From the NCBI GenBank assembly GCA_032622095.1, contig CP136062.1, forward strand, positions 135,694,960 through 135,758,959: a stretch of 64,000 bases of DNA, given 5' to 3'. Positions 25,401-34,138 of the stretch are shown here, piece after piece (positions within the stretch are counted from its first letter, which is position 1; every line of letters begins with the position of its first letter). The notes below the pieces were generated by a model. That model worked only from the letters and a program-made list of their open reading frames with translations. It made no database searches and was not told the DNA's origin. The position numbers and the translations under genes were made by a program. The stretch is from Siphonodentalium dalli (Eukaryota; Mollusca; Scaphopoda; Gadilida; Siphonodentaliidae).

Positions 25401-27058
25401 CTGATTGTTTAATAATAATCATTACGTAAACAATGTCCACAAGAATAACAAATTAATTTTGTCAAATTTTTTAAGTAGGGACAAAACATACTTATCCTAT
25501 TTGACAGTTCAGATAACTGGCCAAGCAGGAGCGTGAAATAATCTCCAGGTTACTAGAGATGTCAATGGATGAATCCACAGACAGTTATAGTAGGAGGCAC
25601 ATAGCCGTTTCATGGAGACGCAAAATATAGATTATCTGATTTTACAGCTCATAGCTATGCTGGAACTCATGCAAGAACATAACTTGTTCTCGTCTTTAAA
25701 TATGATTGATTGATTGATTGATTGGGGTTTTATGTCGCTTTAGCCACTAAGGCCATATCACGACATTGCCAGTTTTAATGGTGGAGGAAATCCGTCTTTA
25801 AATATGAAAAAAATTATGAGTCTGATGAAAAATGAAGGACACTATTATTATCTTGGTTAAATTTCCAACATCAGTGTAAAAATTATGCATTCAGTTAAAT
25901 ATGATTTGACTACAATAAAGTTGTTTGAAAATAGCCCATTTAACAATGAAAGCATGCACAGATGTCAAAATTAGTGTGAACAAAGGCGGCCTCAGAATTT
26001 TCGATGGAACGTGTGTTCAAAGATGGCATGAAAATTTTCATTGCAGCAACCGTTGGACTTGATTACTCATAGCTGTGAATAATTAATTGATTGACACCCA
26101 AGAAAGGATGAATTGATTAGCAGTGTTATTCACTAAGCCCTGTCAATTCACATCTAATCCAGTTATGTTTACAGTGAATTTGCCGATGTTTGTTATACTT
26201 GGCTTGTTATCAGTTGTGTATTCTTGGCATATATGTCTATTTCGGTCAATTATGTCTTTTTTGGCATACTAGGTCTGTTCTCGCCTTTGTTAAAGCAGTT
26301 AGGTTCAATGAATTGAATAGTCAAATATTTGAAACCATGCAGGGTGTCATCACAACCAGGTTTAGCTCTTTCATCCCTGAATATACAGATATATATTGAT
26401 AACATTCTAAATAAAACAACTGCCATTGTCCTGGTCGGGTTCCCAAAATGATTATGAATGTTGCTATCATGTTTAGAACATGCAATCGCAACTATTATTA
26501 TTGAAGTCGCACTGTTGATTTTCTAAACATTGTGTCGAAAATAGGAGAAAATAGACAGATACCACAAATAAAACATTGTTATACAGGTCAACAAAATCTT
26601 TATTTCATAAAATTAATATTAAGGTATTTGGTATGTGTTTCTGATAAACAATGATATACCAAATCAAAATGTGACACCAAACATCTCACCTGTTGGCAGT
26701 ATTGCATCAACGATTTTTAGGAATTTAGGAATAATTTTACTTTAGGCAAGCTGTAAATCCAGGGTTCTGGGTTAACTACATGTATATCCGTATATTCGGA
26801 GATGAAAGAGTGACTATATGCTGACTATTTTTTCAGGTTGGTAAAGAAGAGAATTTACTGTTAACCTGGCTCGATTGCTGCTACACAGAGAGTGGGCTGC
26901 TTGTTGCGAAACAGAGACTCGGCAAAAAGCCGCTTCTAGTGCGTCAAATGATCAATGAGTGGCTCGACCATTACCGATCTCAGGTGGTTCCCGCCCACAA
27001 TCAGGGTAACACGATAGCAGCGCAACCCTATAGCGATGGCGAGAGTGACCAGGAGTAA
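12315..27058 (+). CDS. ZRANB1: Ubiquitin thioesterase ZRANB1 / TRABID, seven coding exons
   Basis: The gene encodes an OTU-family deubiquitinase that cleaves K29- and K33-linked (and some K63-linked) ubiquitin chains; the family is known for roles in Wnt signalling and epigenetic control. Exons 12315-13458, 14389-14460, 15491-15722, 17700-17818, 19735-19860, 21037-21266 and 26837-27058 join in phase to 715 codons (714 aa plus stop); the human protein is 708 aa. Three NZF zinc fingers (W-x-C-x2-C...C-x2-C) lie at residues 6-30, 74-97 and 166-189. The AnkUBD ankyrin-like ubiquitin-binding region is at about 245-340, and the OTU domain fills the rest. The catalytic cysteine is C450 in NRTAGDCLLDSV, and the histidine is about H590 in GYTRGHFSALV. 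All introns are GT-AG. The start is supported by an upstream in-frame stop. Introns are large because of repeats; the coding frame is intact. Confidence 0.96.
13459..14388 (+). other. ZRANB1 intron 1, no gene seen
   Basis: Contains a G-run at about 13609-13626 and AT-rich sequence. The 77-codon ORF here has no recognisable product. Confidence 0.6.
14389..14460 (+). CDS. ZRANB1: ZRANB1 coding exon 2
   Basis: A 72-bp exon flanked by TTCTAG and GTATGT. It reads DILDFPRSIQAQLLDEVLDK and on to DVQN, which aligns with the DIEDLPPTVQEKLFDEVLDR segment of vertebrate TRABID. Phase 1 on both sides. Confidence 0.93.
14646..15092. mobile_element. hAT-like MITE (AGGTCCCCAGAGGGTGAA family) in intron 2
   Basis: The arms are long inverted repeats: 'catttgca..gaggtccccagagggtga' on the left and 'accttattctgcaaatg' on the right, each followed by an internal inverted copy. 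Outer TIRs resemble CAAGCCTTGAAATAGGGTGT as in the complete copy at 40752-41005. Internal unique part: about 250 bp with 'aaatgcatattaatcgaggt'. Confidence 0.75.
15491..15722 (+). CDS. ZRANB1: ZRANB1 coding exon 3 (OTU catalytic cysteine)
   Basis: Encodes the segment from DASFNLFND to CLNEGAMA, with the OTU nucleophile in WNRTAGDCLLDSVLQSTWG. Bounded by TTTATAG and GTAAGT. Enters in phase 1 and leaves in phase 2. Confidence 0.95.
15945..16515 (+). repeat. Tandem duplication of a ~285-bp segment in intron 3
   Basis: The sequence from 'gggcacattaatttccgcac' near 15950 is repeated from near 16229 with a few percent divergence, up to 'actaatgggttgataa' in both copies. Each unit includes 'caatagg' followed by 'ttttcattcgaat', which could be an old hAT fragment. 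Confidence 0.85.
16516..17699 (+). other. Rest of ZRANB1 intron 3, no gene seen
   Basis: AT-rich. Overlapping ORFs of 116 (+) and 85 (-) codons at 16739-17089 have no recognisable product. Confidence 0.55.
17700..17818 (+). CDS. ZRANB1: ZRANB1 coding exon 4
   Basis: Reads FYPRWKEYESMQAEMLQFTL and on to DWAVLLSLASQP, matching WFYTRWKDWESW..DWAFILSLASQPG of vertebrates. Bounded by TTACAG and GTAATG. Phase 2 in, phase 1 out. Confidence 0.95.
17834..17877 (+). pseudogene. Duplicated 3' end of ZRANB1 exon 4, copy 2
   Basis: The segment 'tgggctgttttgctgagtct' then 'agctagtcga' repeats the exon 4 tail at 17788-17815. It has lost the donor dinucleotide context, so it is unlikely to be used. Confidence 0.7.
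17872..18168. mobile_element. hAT-like MITE copy directly downstream of exon 4
   Basis: It carries the landmarks of the 14646-15092 family: 'accatctggggaactcattc', 'aaatgcatattaatcgaggt', 'gcagaatgaggtccc'. The outer TIR parts are lost or diverged. Confidence 0.65.
18210..18278 (+). pseudogene. Duplicated 3' end of ZRANB1 exon 4 with donor, copy 3
   Basis: 'atgattgggctgttttatta' followed by 'ccaggtaatcagataa' matches the end of exon 4 plus its first intron bases (17783-17831). Frame and several bases have decayed. Confidence 0.65.
18279..19317 (+). repeat. Intron 4 sequence including one copy of a dispersed repeat (18405-18600)
   Basis: The part from 'acccagacctggttgtggga' to 'taattaggat'-like sequence is about 75-80% similar to 22145-22360 in intron 6. 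Remaining bases show no recognised feature. Confidence 0.55.
19318..19400 (+). repeat. Short tandem duplication (~42 bp) in intron 4
   Basis: 'tcattgactatcttgttgat' followed by 'ccttttgtgtgcatat' occurs twice in direct succession, with one G/A difference. Confidence 0.8.
19430..19545 (+). pseudogene. Duplicated fragment: acceptor region and 5' half of ZRANB1 exon 5
   Basis: It matches 19678-19790 through the upstream intron ('ttgaaaacaa..tctcac') and into the exon ('gttcttccttgga', 'aaatgcatattttcaccctc'). A missing C in 'ctcgccacatatta' shifts the frame and the acceptor reads CCAAG, not CCAGG, so it is a decayed copy. Confidence 0.8.
19735..19860 (+). CDS. ZRANB1: ZRANB1 coding exon 5
   Basis: Reads SSLEQMHIFTLAHILRRPII and then VYGVKYVKSFRGETIGYARFQ, nearly identical to vertebrate TRABID. 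Bounded by TTCCAG and GTTAGT. Phase 1 on both sides. Confidence 0.96.
19971..20226. mobile_element. Foldback TA-MITE with one duplicated arm segment (intron 5)
   Basis: It begins TACAGTAATGCTCTAAATAA and ends with the inverse GAGCATTACTGTA. The arms of about 107 bp are near-perfect inverted repeats. The centre holds an extra copy of 'gagagctttccgatgaatgg', so the right arm start is present twice. TA at both ends suggests a TA duplication, as made by Tc1/mariner-type elements. Confidence 0.8.
20341..20420 (+). mobile_element. Possible pogo/Tigger-like terminal fragment
   Basis: 'acagtagaacctctctatac' followed by 'tggacaacttttggact' resembles the termini of pogo/Tigger elements (CAGT..AACCTC..). 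No partner end was found. Confidence 0.35.
21037..21266 (+). CDS. ZRANB1: ZRANB1 coding exon 6 (OTU catalytic histidine)
   Basis: Reads VYLPILWEQSFCWKNPITLG followed by YTRGHFSALVPMETD, with the OTU histidine in RGHFSAL. It continues to LLPIHFLTGSE. Bounded by TTGCAG and GTACCC; leaves in phase 0. Confidence 0.96.
21773..22034 (-). mobile_element. TTAA double-hairpin MITE, intron 6 copy
   Basis: TTAA at both ends, CCCTTCCATGACTGGAGCT on the left and the inverse CATGAAAGGG on the right. Two hairpins with arms around 'attctcttatatatgcgag' lie inside. TTAA duplication with CCC-starting ends is the hallmark of piggyBac-type elements. The family consensus is discussed under the copy at 30339. Confidence 0.85.
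22035..23095 (+). repeat. Intron 6 sequence with second copy of the 18405 dispersed repeat (22145-22360)
   Basis: Apart from the repeat, only AT-rich sequence with short unsupported ORFs (78 and 60 codons) is present. Confidence 0.5.
23104..24458. mobile_element. hAT element with 8-bp TSD in ZRANB1 intron 6
   Basis: Terminal inverted repeats CAGTGTTCACACTG / CAGCGTGAACACTG. The direct repeat CACCAGTC flanks it exactly (23096-23103, 24459-24466). Subterminal parts on both sides repeat 'tttagccaaatg' many times in both orientations, a typical transposase-binding arrangement. A G-run lies at 23408-23428. On the minus strand, 23682-24097 has two adjacent short ORFs; one includes RPWLNHDNVKKAIFYQVC, which faintly resembles the TTF/BED-type zinc-finger start of hAT proteins. 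No intact transposase. Confidence 0.88.
24467..24795 (+). other. Intron 6 spacer, nothing recognised
   Basis: AT-rich; the segment near 24690-24770 contains several 'cgaatt/attcgat' strings reminiscent of the interior of the hAT at 58390 but too diverged to call. Confidence 0.4.
24796..25143. mobile_element. hAT-like MITE (AGGTCCCCAGAGGGTGAA family), intron 6
   Basis: 'gctagcatcaccaaatttac', 'cctcattctgctcaggcctc' and the right arm 'acctcattctgcaaatgaca' match the family. The outer left TIR is missing. Confidence 0.7.
25706..25792 (-). mobile_element. 5'-truncated tRNA-SINE tail with 15-bp TSD
   Basis: The 87-bp piece, from the (TGAT)n tail to 'gtggaggaaatc', matches the 3' part of the full SINE at 51384-51699. 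The 15-bp direct repeat CGTCTTTAAATATGA flanks it (25691-25705, 25793-25807). Truncation with a target duplication is the mark of target-primed reverse transcription. Confidence 0.88.
25808..26836 (+). other. Rest of ZRANB1 intron 6, nothing recognised
   Basis: AT-rich sequence; the 69-codon ORF at 26190 has no recognisable product. A pyrimidine tract and TTTTTCAG acceptor close the intron. Confidence 0.5.
26837..27058 (+). CDS. ZRANB1: ZRANB1 coding exon 7 (C-terminus)
   Basis: Reads VGKEENLLLTWLDCCYTESG and on to MINEWLDHYRSQ, ending SDGESDQE then TAA. The acidic tail matches the DGEEDEDDEDE end of vertebrate TRABID but is shorter. Confidence 0.95.
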   Translation, partial: VGKEENLLLTWLDCCYTESGLLVAKQRLGKKPLLVRQMINEWLDHYRSQVVPAHNQGNTIAAQPYSDGESDQE

Positions 27059-27199
27059 TGCAGTATTTATGTTCAGCTTTGTCTTCAGTAAGTTAATCTA
27101 ATGTTCATTTAACCCTTTCATTACTGTATGGATTATCCCATTTTAGTTGTAAAAGTATAAATTGGAATGACTTATTCTTCACTGGAGGGGTGTTTTGAT

Positions 27200-27205
27200 A
27201 ATAAA
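27200..27205 (+). terminator. Probable ZRANB1 polyadenylation signal AATAAA
   Basis: A canonical AATAAA lies 142 bp after the stop codon and 58 bp before a hAT insertion that starts at 27263. It is the first canonical signal downstream. Confidence 0.55.
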
Positions 27206-27386
27206 ATTGCAGAAGACATACATTTCTTATTCAGTCATTTGGAGGGAACTACTCTTCAATTTTAGGGCTGAAACGGTTACGGGATTTTCATGACTGGTTA
27301 TCCACTTGAATTAACCGAGGTTAACCATGGTGATGTAGGCCTATATTGACTTATGATGTCTATATCATAATACGATGTCTATTATA

Positions 27387-29447
27387 GGCCAAAAAAAAAT
27401 GGTTTTGATTCTCGGGCAATTTGGTTTGAGAATCGATGAGGGAGCGAGGGTTTTATTTTTATTTTTTATTTTTGTTATGGGGATAATGCCCATAGTTTGC
27501 ATGGGTTATTATACCTTCCCAGGTTAAGAAAATCTAAGGAGAACATTGTTTTGATATAAACTAATGTATTCCACTATAAAGAATGACCAATTATCACATT
27601 ATACTACCCGTACATCATATATATATTGTTGGTATATTTGATATATGTATGTACCTTTTTATAGTATATATCTATTTATATCAGACCTGTTTACTTTCAT
27701 AATTGGAAATAGGGAGATTTGTCCTCAGAAATAGGGAGATTTAGTGAAAATTAGGGAGATTATTTCAATGTCAGTAACATGGAAAACACTTCATATTTTT
27801 TATTTAAATGTCATAGACTGTTTGTTGCATTTAATTTTAGTTTGCATCTGCCACACCTCAGTTACCTGTTTCTTGATTTTCTGCATTCAAAGGCACACCC
27901 TTTCGGTAGTATTCACAGTTTAGTACATCTATGATCTATGCACAATTAACGTCCTTGACACCGACTACCGAGTGTCTCTAATTTCTAAAATCACTGAATC
28001 ATTGGGAATAAAATTACGATTTTTCGGTTATGGATCATGCTTTATTTCCAACAAGCCAAAATACAACGATTAAAAATATATTTGCACACTATAAAATGGT
28101 GCTCTCGGATAATTTTGTCGCCAAATATATAATTTATACATATTATTTATGTGGGCAGTAGCATTAGTCTCCAGAGCCTGCGGCACATAAGACACTATGG
28201 GAGATGGGTTCAGTCTGCTTCCTCGAGTAAAAACTCTAATGATATAGGGGCGCCTGTGGCGCATAATATACTATGGGTGGCGGGATGGGGTGGTGGGCGG
28301 GCCACCTTATACATATTATTTATGTGGGCAGTAGCATTAGTCTCCAGCGCCTGCAGCGCATAAGACACTATGGGAGATGGGTTCAGTCTGCTTCCTCGAG
28401 TAAAAACTAATGATATAGGGGCGCCTGTGGCGCATAATATACTATGGGTGGCGGGATGGGGTGGTGGGCGGGCCACCTTATACATATTATTTATGTGGGC
28501 AGTAGCATTAGTCTCCAGCGCCTGCGGCGCATAAGACACTATGGGAGATAGGTTCAGTCTGCTTCCTCGAGTAAAAACTCTAATGATCTAGGGGCGCCCG
28601 TGGCGCATAATATACTATGGGTGGCGGGATGGGTGGTGGGCGGGCCACCTTATACATATTATTTATGTGGGCAGTAGCATTAGTCTCCAGCGCCTGTGGC
28701 GCATATGACACTATGGGAGATGGGTTCAGTCTGCTTCCTCGAGTAAAAACTCTAATGACATAGGGGCGCCTGTGGCACATAATATACTATGGGTGGCGGG
28801 ATGGGGTGGTGGGCGGGCCACCTTATACAAATATATTCAGTAACATCGGTGAATTTAAACTTAAATAAAGAGAATACGCATGGACAGATTTGTTTGGGGT
28901 CCGTTCGATTCTCGTTCTCTGTTACTGCGTATATAAAACACGGAATACAACAAAGACGGAAACGGAACTAAAACAATCAAAGTTTAAATCGGGATTATAC
29001 ATTTTATATCTATCTATATACTTTAATATTTATCCATCTATACTATAGTAACTATACATGCTAGCCATAAAAACTTCAAATACTATTAAATTAAACCAGC
29101 ATACACATCGCCAATACGCACCATATTTCTTTCCGGTTTGCGTTCCCGAAATTGGAAATCACATAATTGTTTACAGCACGGAAACAATTTGACTTAATAA
29201 ACTTGGGGTTTGGGCAGCTTGTGGTGACAGTATACCTGGTAGTTATCGTTGCCTAGTGTCTGTTGTTGAATACCAACACATACACCATTGTATGACCATC
29301 ATATTCGATGTTTGAAACATAACTAATTTCTCTTTTCTAGTTTCCCATTTTCGTGTTATCATTTGAAAATCGTAATAAAACGCTTCAACGCGGGCCTTTT
29401 TTCCAGACGAGGCTATGCCCGAGAATCAAAACCCTTTTTTTTTGGCC
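27387..29447. mobile_element. Element with GGCC-A8-9 TIRs nested in the hAT copy
   Basis: The left end GGCCAAAAAAAAATGG is followed by 'ttttgattctcgggc'. The right end is its inverse, 'gcccgagaatcaaaa' followed by a T-run and GGCC. ATA flanks both sides (27384-27386, 29448-29450), which could be a 3-bp duplication. The ends resemble the Harbinger-like element at 7985. The interior holds the 28137-28830 tandem array. Confidence 0.75.
28137..28830 (+). repeat. Four tandem ~174-bp units
   Basis: Each unit runs 'acatattatttatgtgggca', 'gtctccagcgcctgcggcgc', 'tcagtctgcttcctcgagta', 'ggcgggatggggtggtgggc'. Copies are over 95% identical by eye, so the array is recent. The ORFs on the minus strand (up to 109 codons) are only the repeat read through. 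Confidence 0.92.
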
Positions 29448-30338
29448 ATACACATTCAACTTAAGTCAAACAAAGGCCGACATGCTCAGTTATAAATGGA
29501 AAGCAAACGCGGAAATTGTTGCTAATTTGTGAATGTTGTGCGACGTTGGGGAATCGGCAAACCTTGGCGATTTCCGTACTGCAAATGCTCTAACCTGTGG
29601 AGTTCCTATTATACCCATTGCAGTGTAATATACCATTCAGGTATATAAGGGGACATTGATATAGGTAGGTTTAATATTTATAGCAACACATGGCTCAGTC
29701 AGTATATTTCACTTGCCCTGACTTATTAAAGTTTATTTAAAGTTATCACGCGATCTTTTTTCTGGCCACTATATAGGACCATAAATATAATATACAGGTA
29801 TTTACATATGTTTAATAAAGTAAGTTATAGTAGGATTACCGGCATACATGTGCACAACTTGCCAGAAAGATATGCTATTTGCAATTGACAAGATCAGGGC
29901 TATTGCATCAGCATCTAATTAAATAACCTGTGACGGTTTCAATTTTGTGTGCAAGGGGACCCTCTGTAGCACGTTCTTTGATCATACATCCTTGGACACG
30001 GACTATCTTAGTTAGTTACACTGGCATGAAGATCAAAGACATCCGCCGATGCAGCTACATGTTTTGATGTAACAGAATTCAGCAATAATACCGACTTGAT
30101 ACACCATGTTATCATAATTATTATCCGATTCGCGTTGTCATATATATATAATATAACATGTCCCAAACAGTTCACTTTGACTGAGGTGTGTTAACCCTTG
30201 ATATCCCAGCATTTTGCTACATGTATCTAATTATATGCTGGTGTTTAAGCACTGTACTGTCTGTTTAAGGTTAACTTGTCATGCAACCATGGTGACCCAT
30301 TAACCGTTTCAGCCTTATTCAATTTAGTCATTGAAAGA

Positions 30339-30601
30339 TTAACCCTTTCATGAAGGGAGCAGCACTGGTGCAGCAATAAAATTCATGTGCCATTGCATTC
30401 TCTTATATGTGTGAGTCTCCCATTGGGAGCCTCACATATATAAGAGAATTCACTGGCTCACAAGGTCAAGGTAAATATTATAAGGCCAATGTATTCTCTT
30501 ATATATGCAAGACTTTCTATGGGAGACCCGCATATATAAGAGAATGCATTGGCACAGGGTTTTTGCAAAATTTCAGGAAGCTCCAGTCATGGAAGAGTTA
30601 A
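30339..30601 (+). mobile_element. TTAA double-hairpin MITE, well-preserved copy
   Basis: TTAA|CCCTTTCATGAAGGGAGC on the left, GCTCCAGTCATGGAAGAG|TTAA on the right. Inside are two hairpins of about 60-70 bp. Arms contain 'gcattctcttatatatgtga' and its inverse 'atataagagaat'. Between them lies 'aaggtcaaggtaaatattat' and 'ggccaatgtattctc'. Other copies are listed separately. The order end-hairpin 1-spacer-hairpin 2-end is constant. Confidence 0.88.
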
Positions 30602-31301
30602 GGATAACAGGTGTCTGCAAATAATTTTTGAAAAAGTATGTTCACACTCAATTTTATTTATGTTTTGAGACACACACCATTGAAGAATTCCACCTCCGTA
30701 TTGGCTATCTCTGGGTCTAATTACAGTTGCCCAGTGGAGATTATTTGTTTGTTGATAGATTCCATGTGATTATTTCTTCCAAAACAGGGCAGGAAATTTG
30801 GGGTGATCAGATTTTCAAATCAAAATGTGGGAGACTGAGTGAGAAAATATTTCCAGATTAAAACTCATGTTTATAGAGAAGTTCCAAGTTCTAGAAAATT
30901 GTCATCAGGAAATGGTCTCAAAATCTAAGGTGCTACATCTGCTGGGGTCCTGGGTGGGCCCCTCCCCCCACAAATCCCCACTCCACCCCTCCCCCGGCCT
31001 GGGGCGCTCACTCCTGTTTACTTGTACAAATGGATCACCATGGAAATTTTAGGCGACCTTGTCAGCATCACTTTTATGTTTGCCCTAAATTTCATGTCCT
31101 GTCAAAATCACCCAATCAAGCATCACCAACACTTGAGATTGCAGTCTTACTTCACGTTTTAACACATAGTTGAAGATAGTTACCAATTACAGTAATGAAT
31201 CAGAAATTGAACTGGAAAATTGGTCTGGTCGATATAACTTCCACACATTTGCATGTAAAAAAACATACCACAAATGATTCATACCGATTAAAATTTTATA
31301 G

Positions 31302-31760
31302 ATGCACAATTCGAATTAACGCTTGCAAATTACTATTTCCTTAGCTTCGGGCATCAAAAATATTTTATTCGAGTCGAGGAACCCACCCATCAAAGTACAG
31401 AATGATCAGAAATCAATGTTTGAAATCTATTATTTTTCACCACAGCTAATTTTTAGTGACCCAGTAAAAGGCCAACAAGAAGACGGTCTCCGACCAAATT
31501 GCGGATGAAGATTGATAACTCTAAAATCAAGTGGCTTTTTTGTGTCAGATAGTTGACAAACCAGCAGAATTTCGTTGAACAAAATGTTGATAAATAACAG
31601 GTTTTGGGCAATTTTATACTAAAGTTGACTGTGGTTAGCATTATATTTGGGCAATTAATCGATTCTGATAACTGGAGTGGCATTTAAAATTGTTTTTGTT
31701 GTTGTTGGAATCTGATGATGCGGGGACCATCGAATCAGATTGAGTACCTTTAAATGTGAA
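31302..31760 (+). repeat. Dispersed repeat F, copy 1
   Basis: Landmarks in order: 'attcgaattaacgcttgc', 'cgaggaacccacccatcaaa', 'accaaattgcggatgaagat', 'atttcgttgaacaaaatgtt', 'gggcaattaatcgattctga', 'gattgagtacctttaaatg'. Related copies are at 38812-39115, 41690-42105 and, split by insertions, 53206-59860. No ends or TSD could be fixed. Confidence 0.75.
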
Positions 31761-32009
31761 TAAAAAAGTTCCATGTGCAGGTTTTCATGACCATGCGCGT
31801 GACCCTGTGATATGGGAATTTGACTTTGCATGGCTATATTATGAATCAATGATTGTCTGTTTTTGTTTCTTTTCAGTTGCAGATTCTAGTATAAACATTT
31901 GCTGTTGTTGTCTTCTATATCTCGAGAGCTGCCATCATTATCAGCATTATAATCATTCAGCTAGTCAGCTTCACATCACTTACCACAATAACTCCATGAG
32001 CAGTTGCTT

Positions 32010-32605
32010 CAAGCATACTACTATTCTCAATTATTTTATTAGACGGCTCTTTGAGACGAGAAAATTGAGAGCTGCTTCAAGCATCTTACAGTTCTCGATC
32101 ATTATTTTATTAGATGGCTCTCTGACACGAGAAGATTGAGAGCTGCTTCTAGCATCTTACAGTTCTCGATCATTATTTTATTAGATGGCTCTCTGACACG
32201 AGAAGATTGAGAGCTGCTTCTAGCATCTTACAGTTCTCGATCATTATATTATTAGATAGCTGTCTGACACGAGAAGATTGAGAGCTGCTTCAAGCATCTT
32301 ACAGTTCTCGATCATTATATTATTAGATGGCTCTCTGACACGAGAAGATTGAAAGCTGCTTCTAGCATCTTACAGTTCTCGATCATTATATTATTAGATG
32401 GCTCTCTGATACAAGAAGATTGAAGGCGGCTTCTAGCATCTTACAGTTCTCGATCATTATATTATTAGATGGCTCTCTGACACGAGAAGATTGAAAGCTG
32501 CTTCAAGCATCTTACAGTTCTCGATCATTATTTTATTAGATAGCTGTCTGACATGAGAATATGGAGAATTGCTTCCAACTTCATACAGTTCTCGATATTT
32601 AGAGA
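32010..32605 (+). repeat. Minisatellite, 73-bp unit, about eight copies
   Basis: Units read 'gagagctgcttctagcatct', 'tacagttctcgatcattatt', 'ttattagatggctctctgac', 'acgagaagatt'. First and last copies are diverged. The unit contains the near-inverted pair 'gagagctgctt'/'ctctctgac'. No CRISPR-like structure: there is no spacer diversity. Confidence 0.92.
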
Positions 32606-33521
32606 GATTTTGCAGACTCGCAGTTAGAAACAAGTTAGGCTCACTGGGCCCCACCATTCACGAAACATCTGAAACTTTTTCAATCAAGAGCAAGTCATAA
32701 ACCAGCTAGTGAAATCGGCTGGTTTACATCCATGTCCCATCCCTATAATTTCTAAATCGGGATAAAATCATCAATAACTGATAAAATGGTCTGAAGCCAC
32801 CACCAAGTTGGTTGAGTATTTCAAAGTTAGCTTGTAAACAGAGTACACTGTTCAATCTTCAGTCCCTGAGTCTAATATCATGCTTTCCATGTAAAAGCAT
32901 GCAAATTGCATTGAGAAAAAAGTTCTTTGCCGTATTAATAGGATATGCCAGTAAAAATAACATGTGGTCTGATAGCTTCTAAGTCTTTGTCTTGTCTTAA
33001 AGTTTTCATTAACATTAAGCCACATAAGCTGCCAATTAAGTAATCACGTTGTTAATCAATACAATATATTAATTAGGGCACAGTATAGAATGTGTGTCTT
33101 GGAAATACAAGGCATATACTGGTATCCCTATACTTCTGAAAAACCCTGGAATTTCATATGGAAATGTGTGCAGGAACCCTGATGTCTGACATTATCCCCT
33201 CTCCAAATTGAACTACAGTGTTATTGACACAATCATTTTACACAATACTGGAGTGTTGATTATAATATATTAATCTTCTTTTAAAAACTGGGAAAAACAA
33301 CTGGAACTTCTGCGTGGGACCATAGTGGAAACTGAAAACAATGCTTCAGCCTTCACTGTGCTGTCCCTAGTCTTCACTCATTCACCTCTATTATAAATTA
33401 TTTTGGGTAATCTAGGTAACATCATTATTCATATTATTTTTTTTGCTAAATATGTTCATGCTAATGAGCATCATTGTTGTTACTTCACAATTTTGTTCTT
33501 TTTTTATTTCTTCTCATGAAA
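32606..33521. other. Non-coding stretch, nothing recognised
   Basis: AT-rich; no ORF with support, no clear repeat. Confidence 0.5.
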
Positions 33522-33980
33522 TGTGACCCGCCATATCAAATCCAGTCGGAAGTCAGGATTTTTTTTACCCTCTGCCAATGCATTCTCTTATATATGCGAG
33601 TCGACCATAGGTCACCTCCTATATATAAGAGAATGCATTGGCTTAATAATTTTTTATCATGTTTTTTAAATAAATGTTTCTTACAATTTTTAGGACATAA
33701 AATAAAAAACATCCATTACCCTGCAGGGAGCCCCACACATATATAGAAGAACATAGAAGAGTGTCGTCTGCTCATGTTCGTCTGGGGCTCTGTATGGGTG
33801 AAATTATAAAATTGTTAAAGAATACAAGAACAAATTATTAAAATTGTAAAAAATTGTTAGGCCAATACATTCTCTTATATATGCGAGGCGACCTATGGTC
33901 GACTTGCATATATAAGAGAATGCATTGGCACAGGGTAAAAAAATCCCGACTTCCGACTGGATTTGATATGGCGGGTCACA
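33522..33980. mobile_element. TIR element (TGTGACCCGCCATATCAAAT) with two terminal hairpins
   Basis: TGTGACCCGCCATATCAAAT at the left and its exact inverse at the right; inverted similarity extends over about 120 bp per side. Each arm contains a full GCCAATGCATTCTCTTATAT hairpin (33576-33645 and 33862-33929), the same hairpin seen in the TTAA MITEs. The core holds 'aaaattgttag'-type AT-rich sequence. Confidence 0.8.
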
Positions 33981-34138
33981 AATAGAGATATATATATCAT
34001 GTTTTGTTTGTTCATGTTATGTTGTTCAATAACAAGCTGTTTACTTTTGTTTAGTGCCTGAGTTTATCGTCACTCATGTTTAAAGGGCTATGCCCGGTTT
34101 GAATGTCAGAGATTGGTCAAACTAATACCTCATTCGTA

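Larger units (their letters stand above)
27263..30317. mobile_element. hAT element with 8-bp TSD, interrupted by another element
   Basis: TIRs are TAGGGCTGAAACGGTTA at 27263 and its inverse TTAACCGTTTCAGCCTTA ending at 30317, each with 'accatggtgatg/ggtgac' nearby. The 8-bp repeat TTCAATTT flanks it (27255-27262, 30318-30325). About 2.06 kb of its interior is the separate element 27387-29447. No transposase ORF remains. Confidence 0.85.

Noticed and set aside
28210..28780. Minus-strand ORFs with a repeated peptide
   Set aside because: They only read the 174-bp tandem array and end with it.
32010..32605. CRISPR-like regular array
   Set aside because: Repeats are contiguous with no unique spacers, and the genome is eukaryotic.
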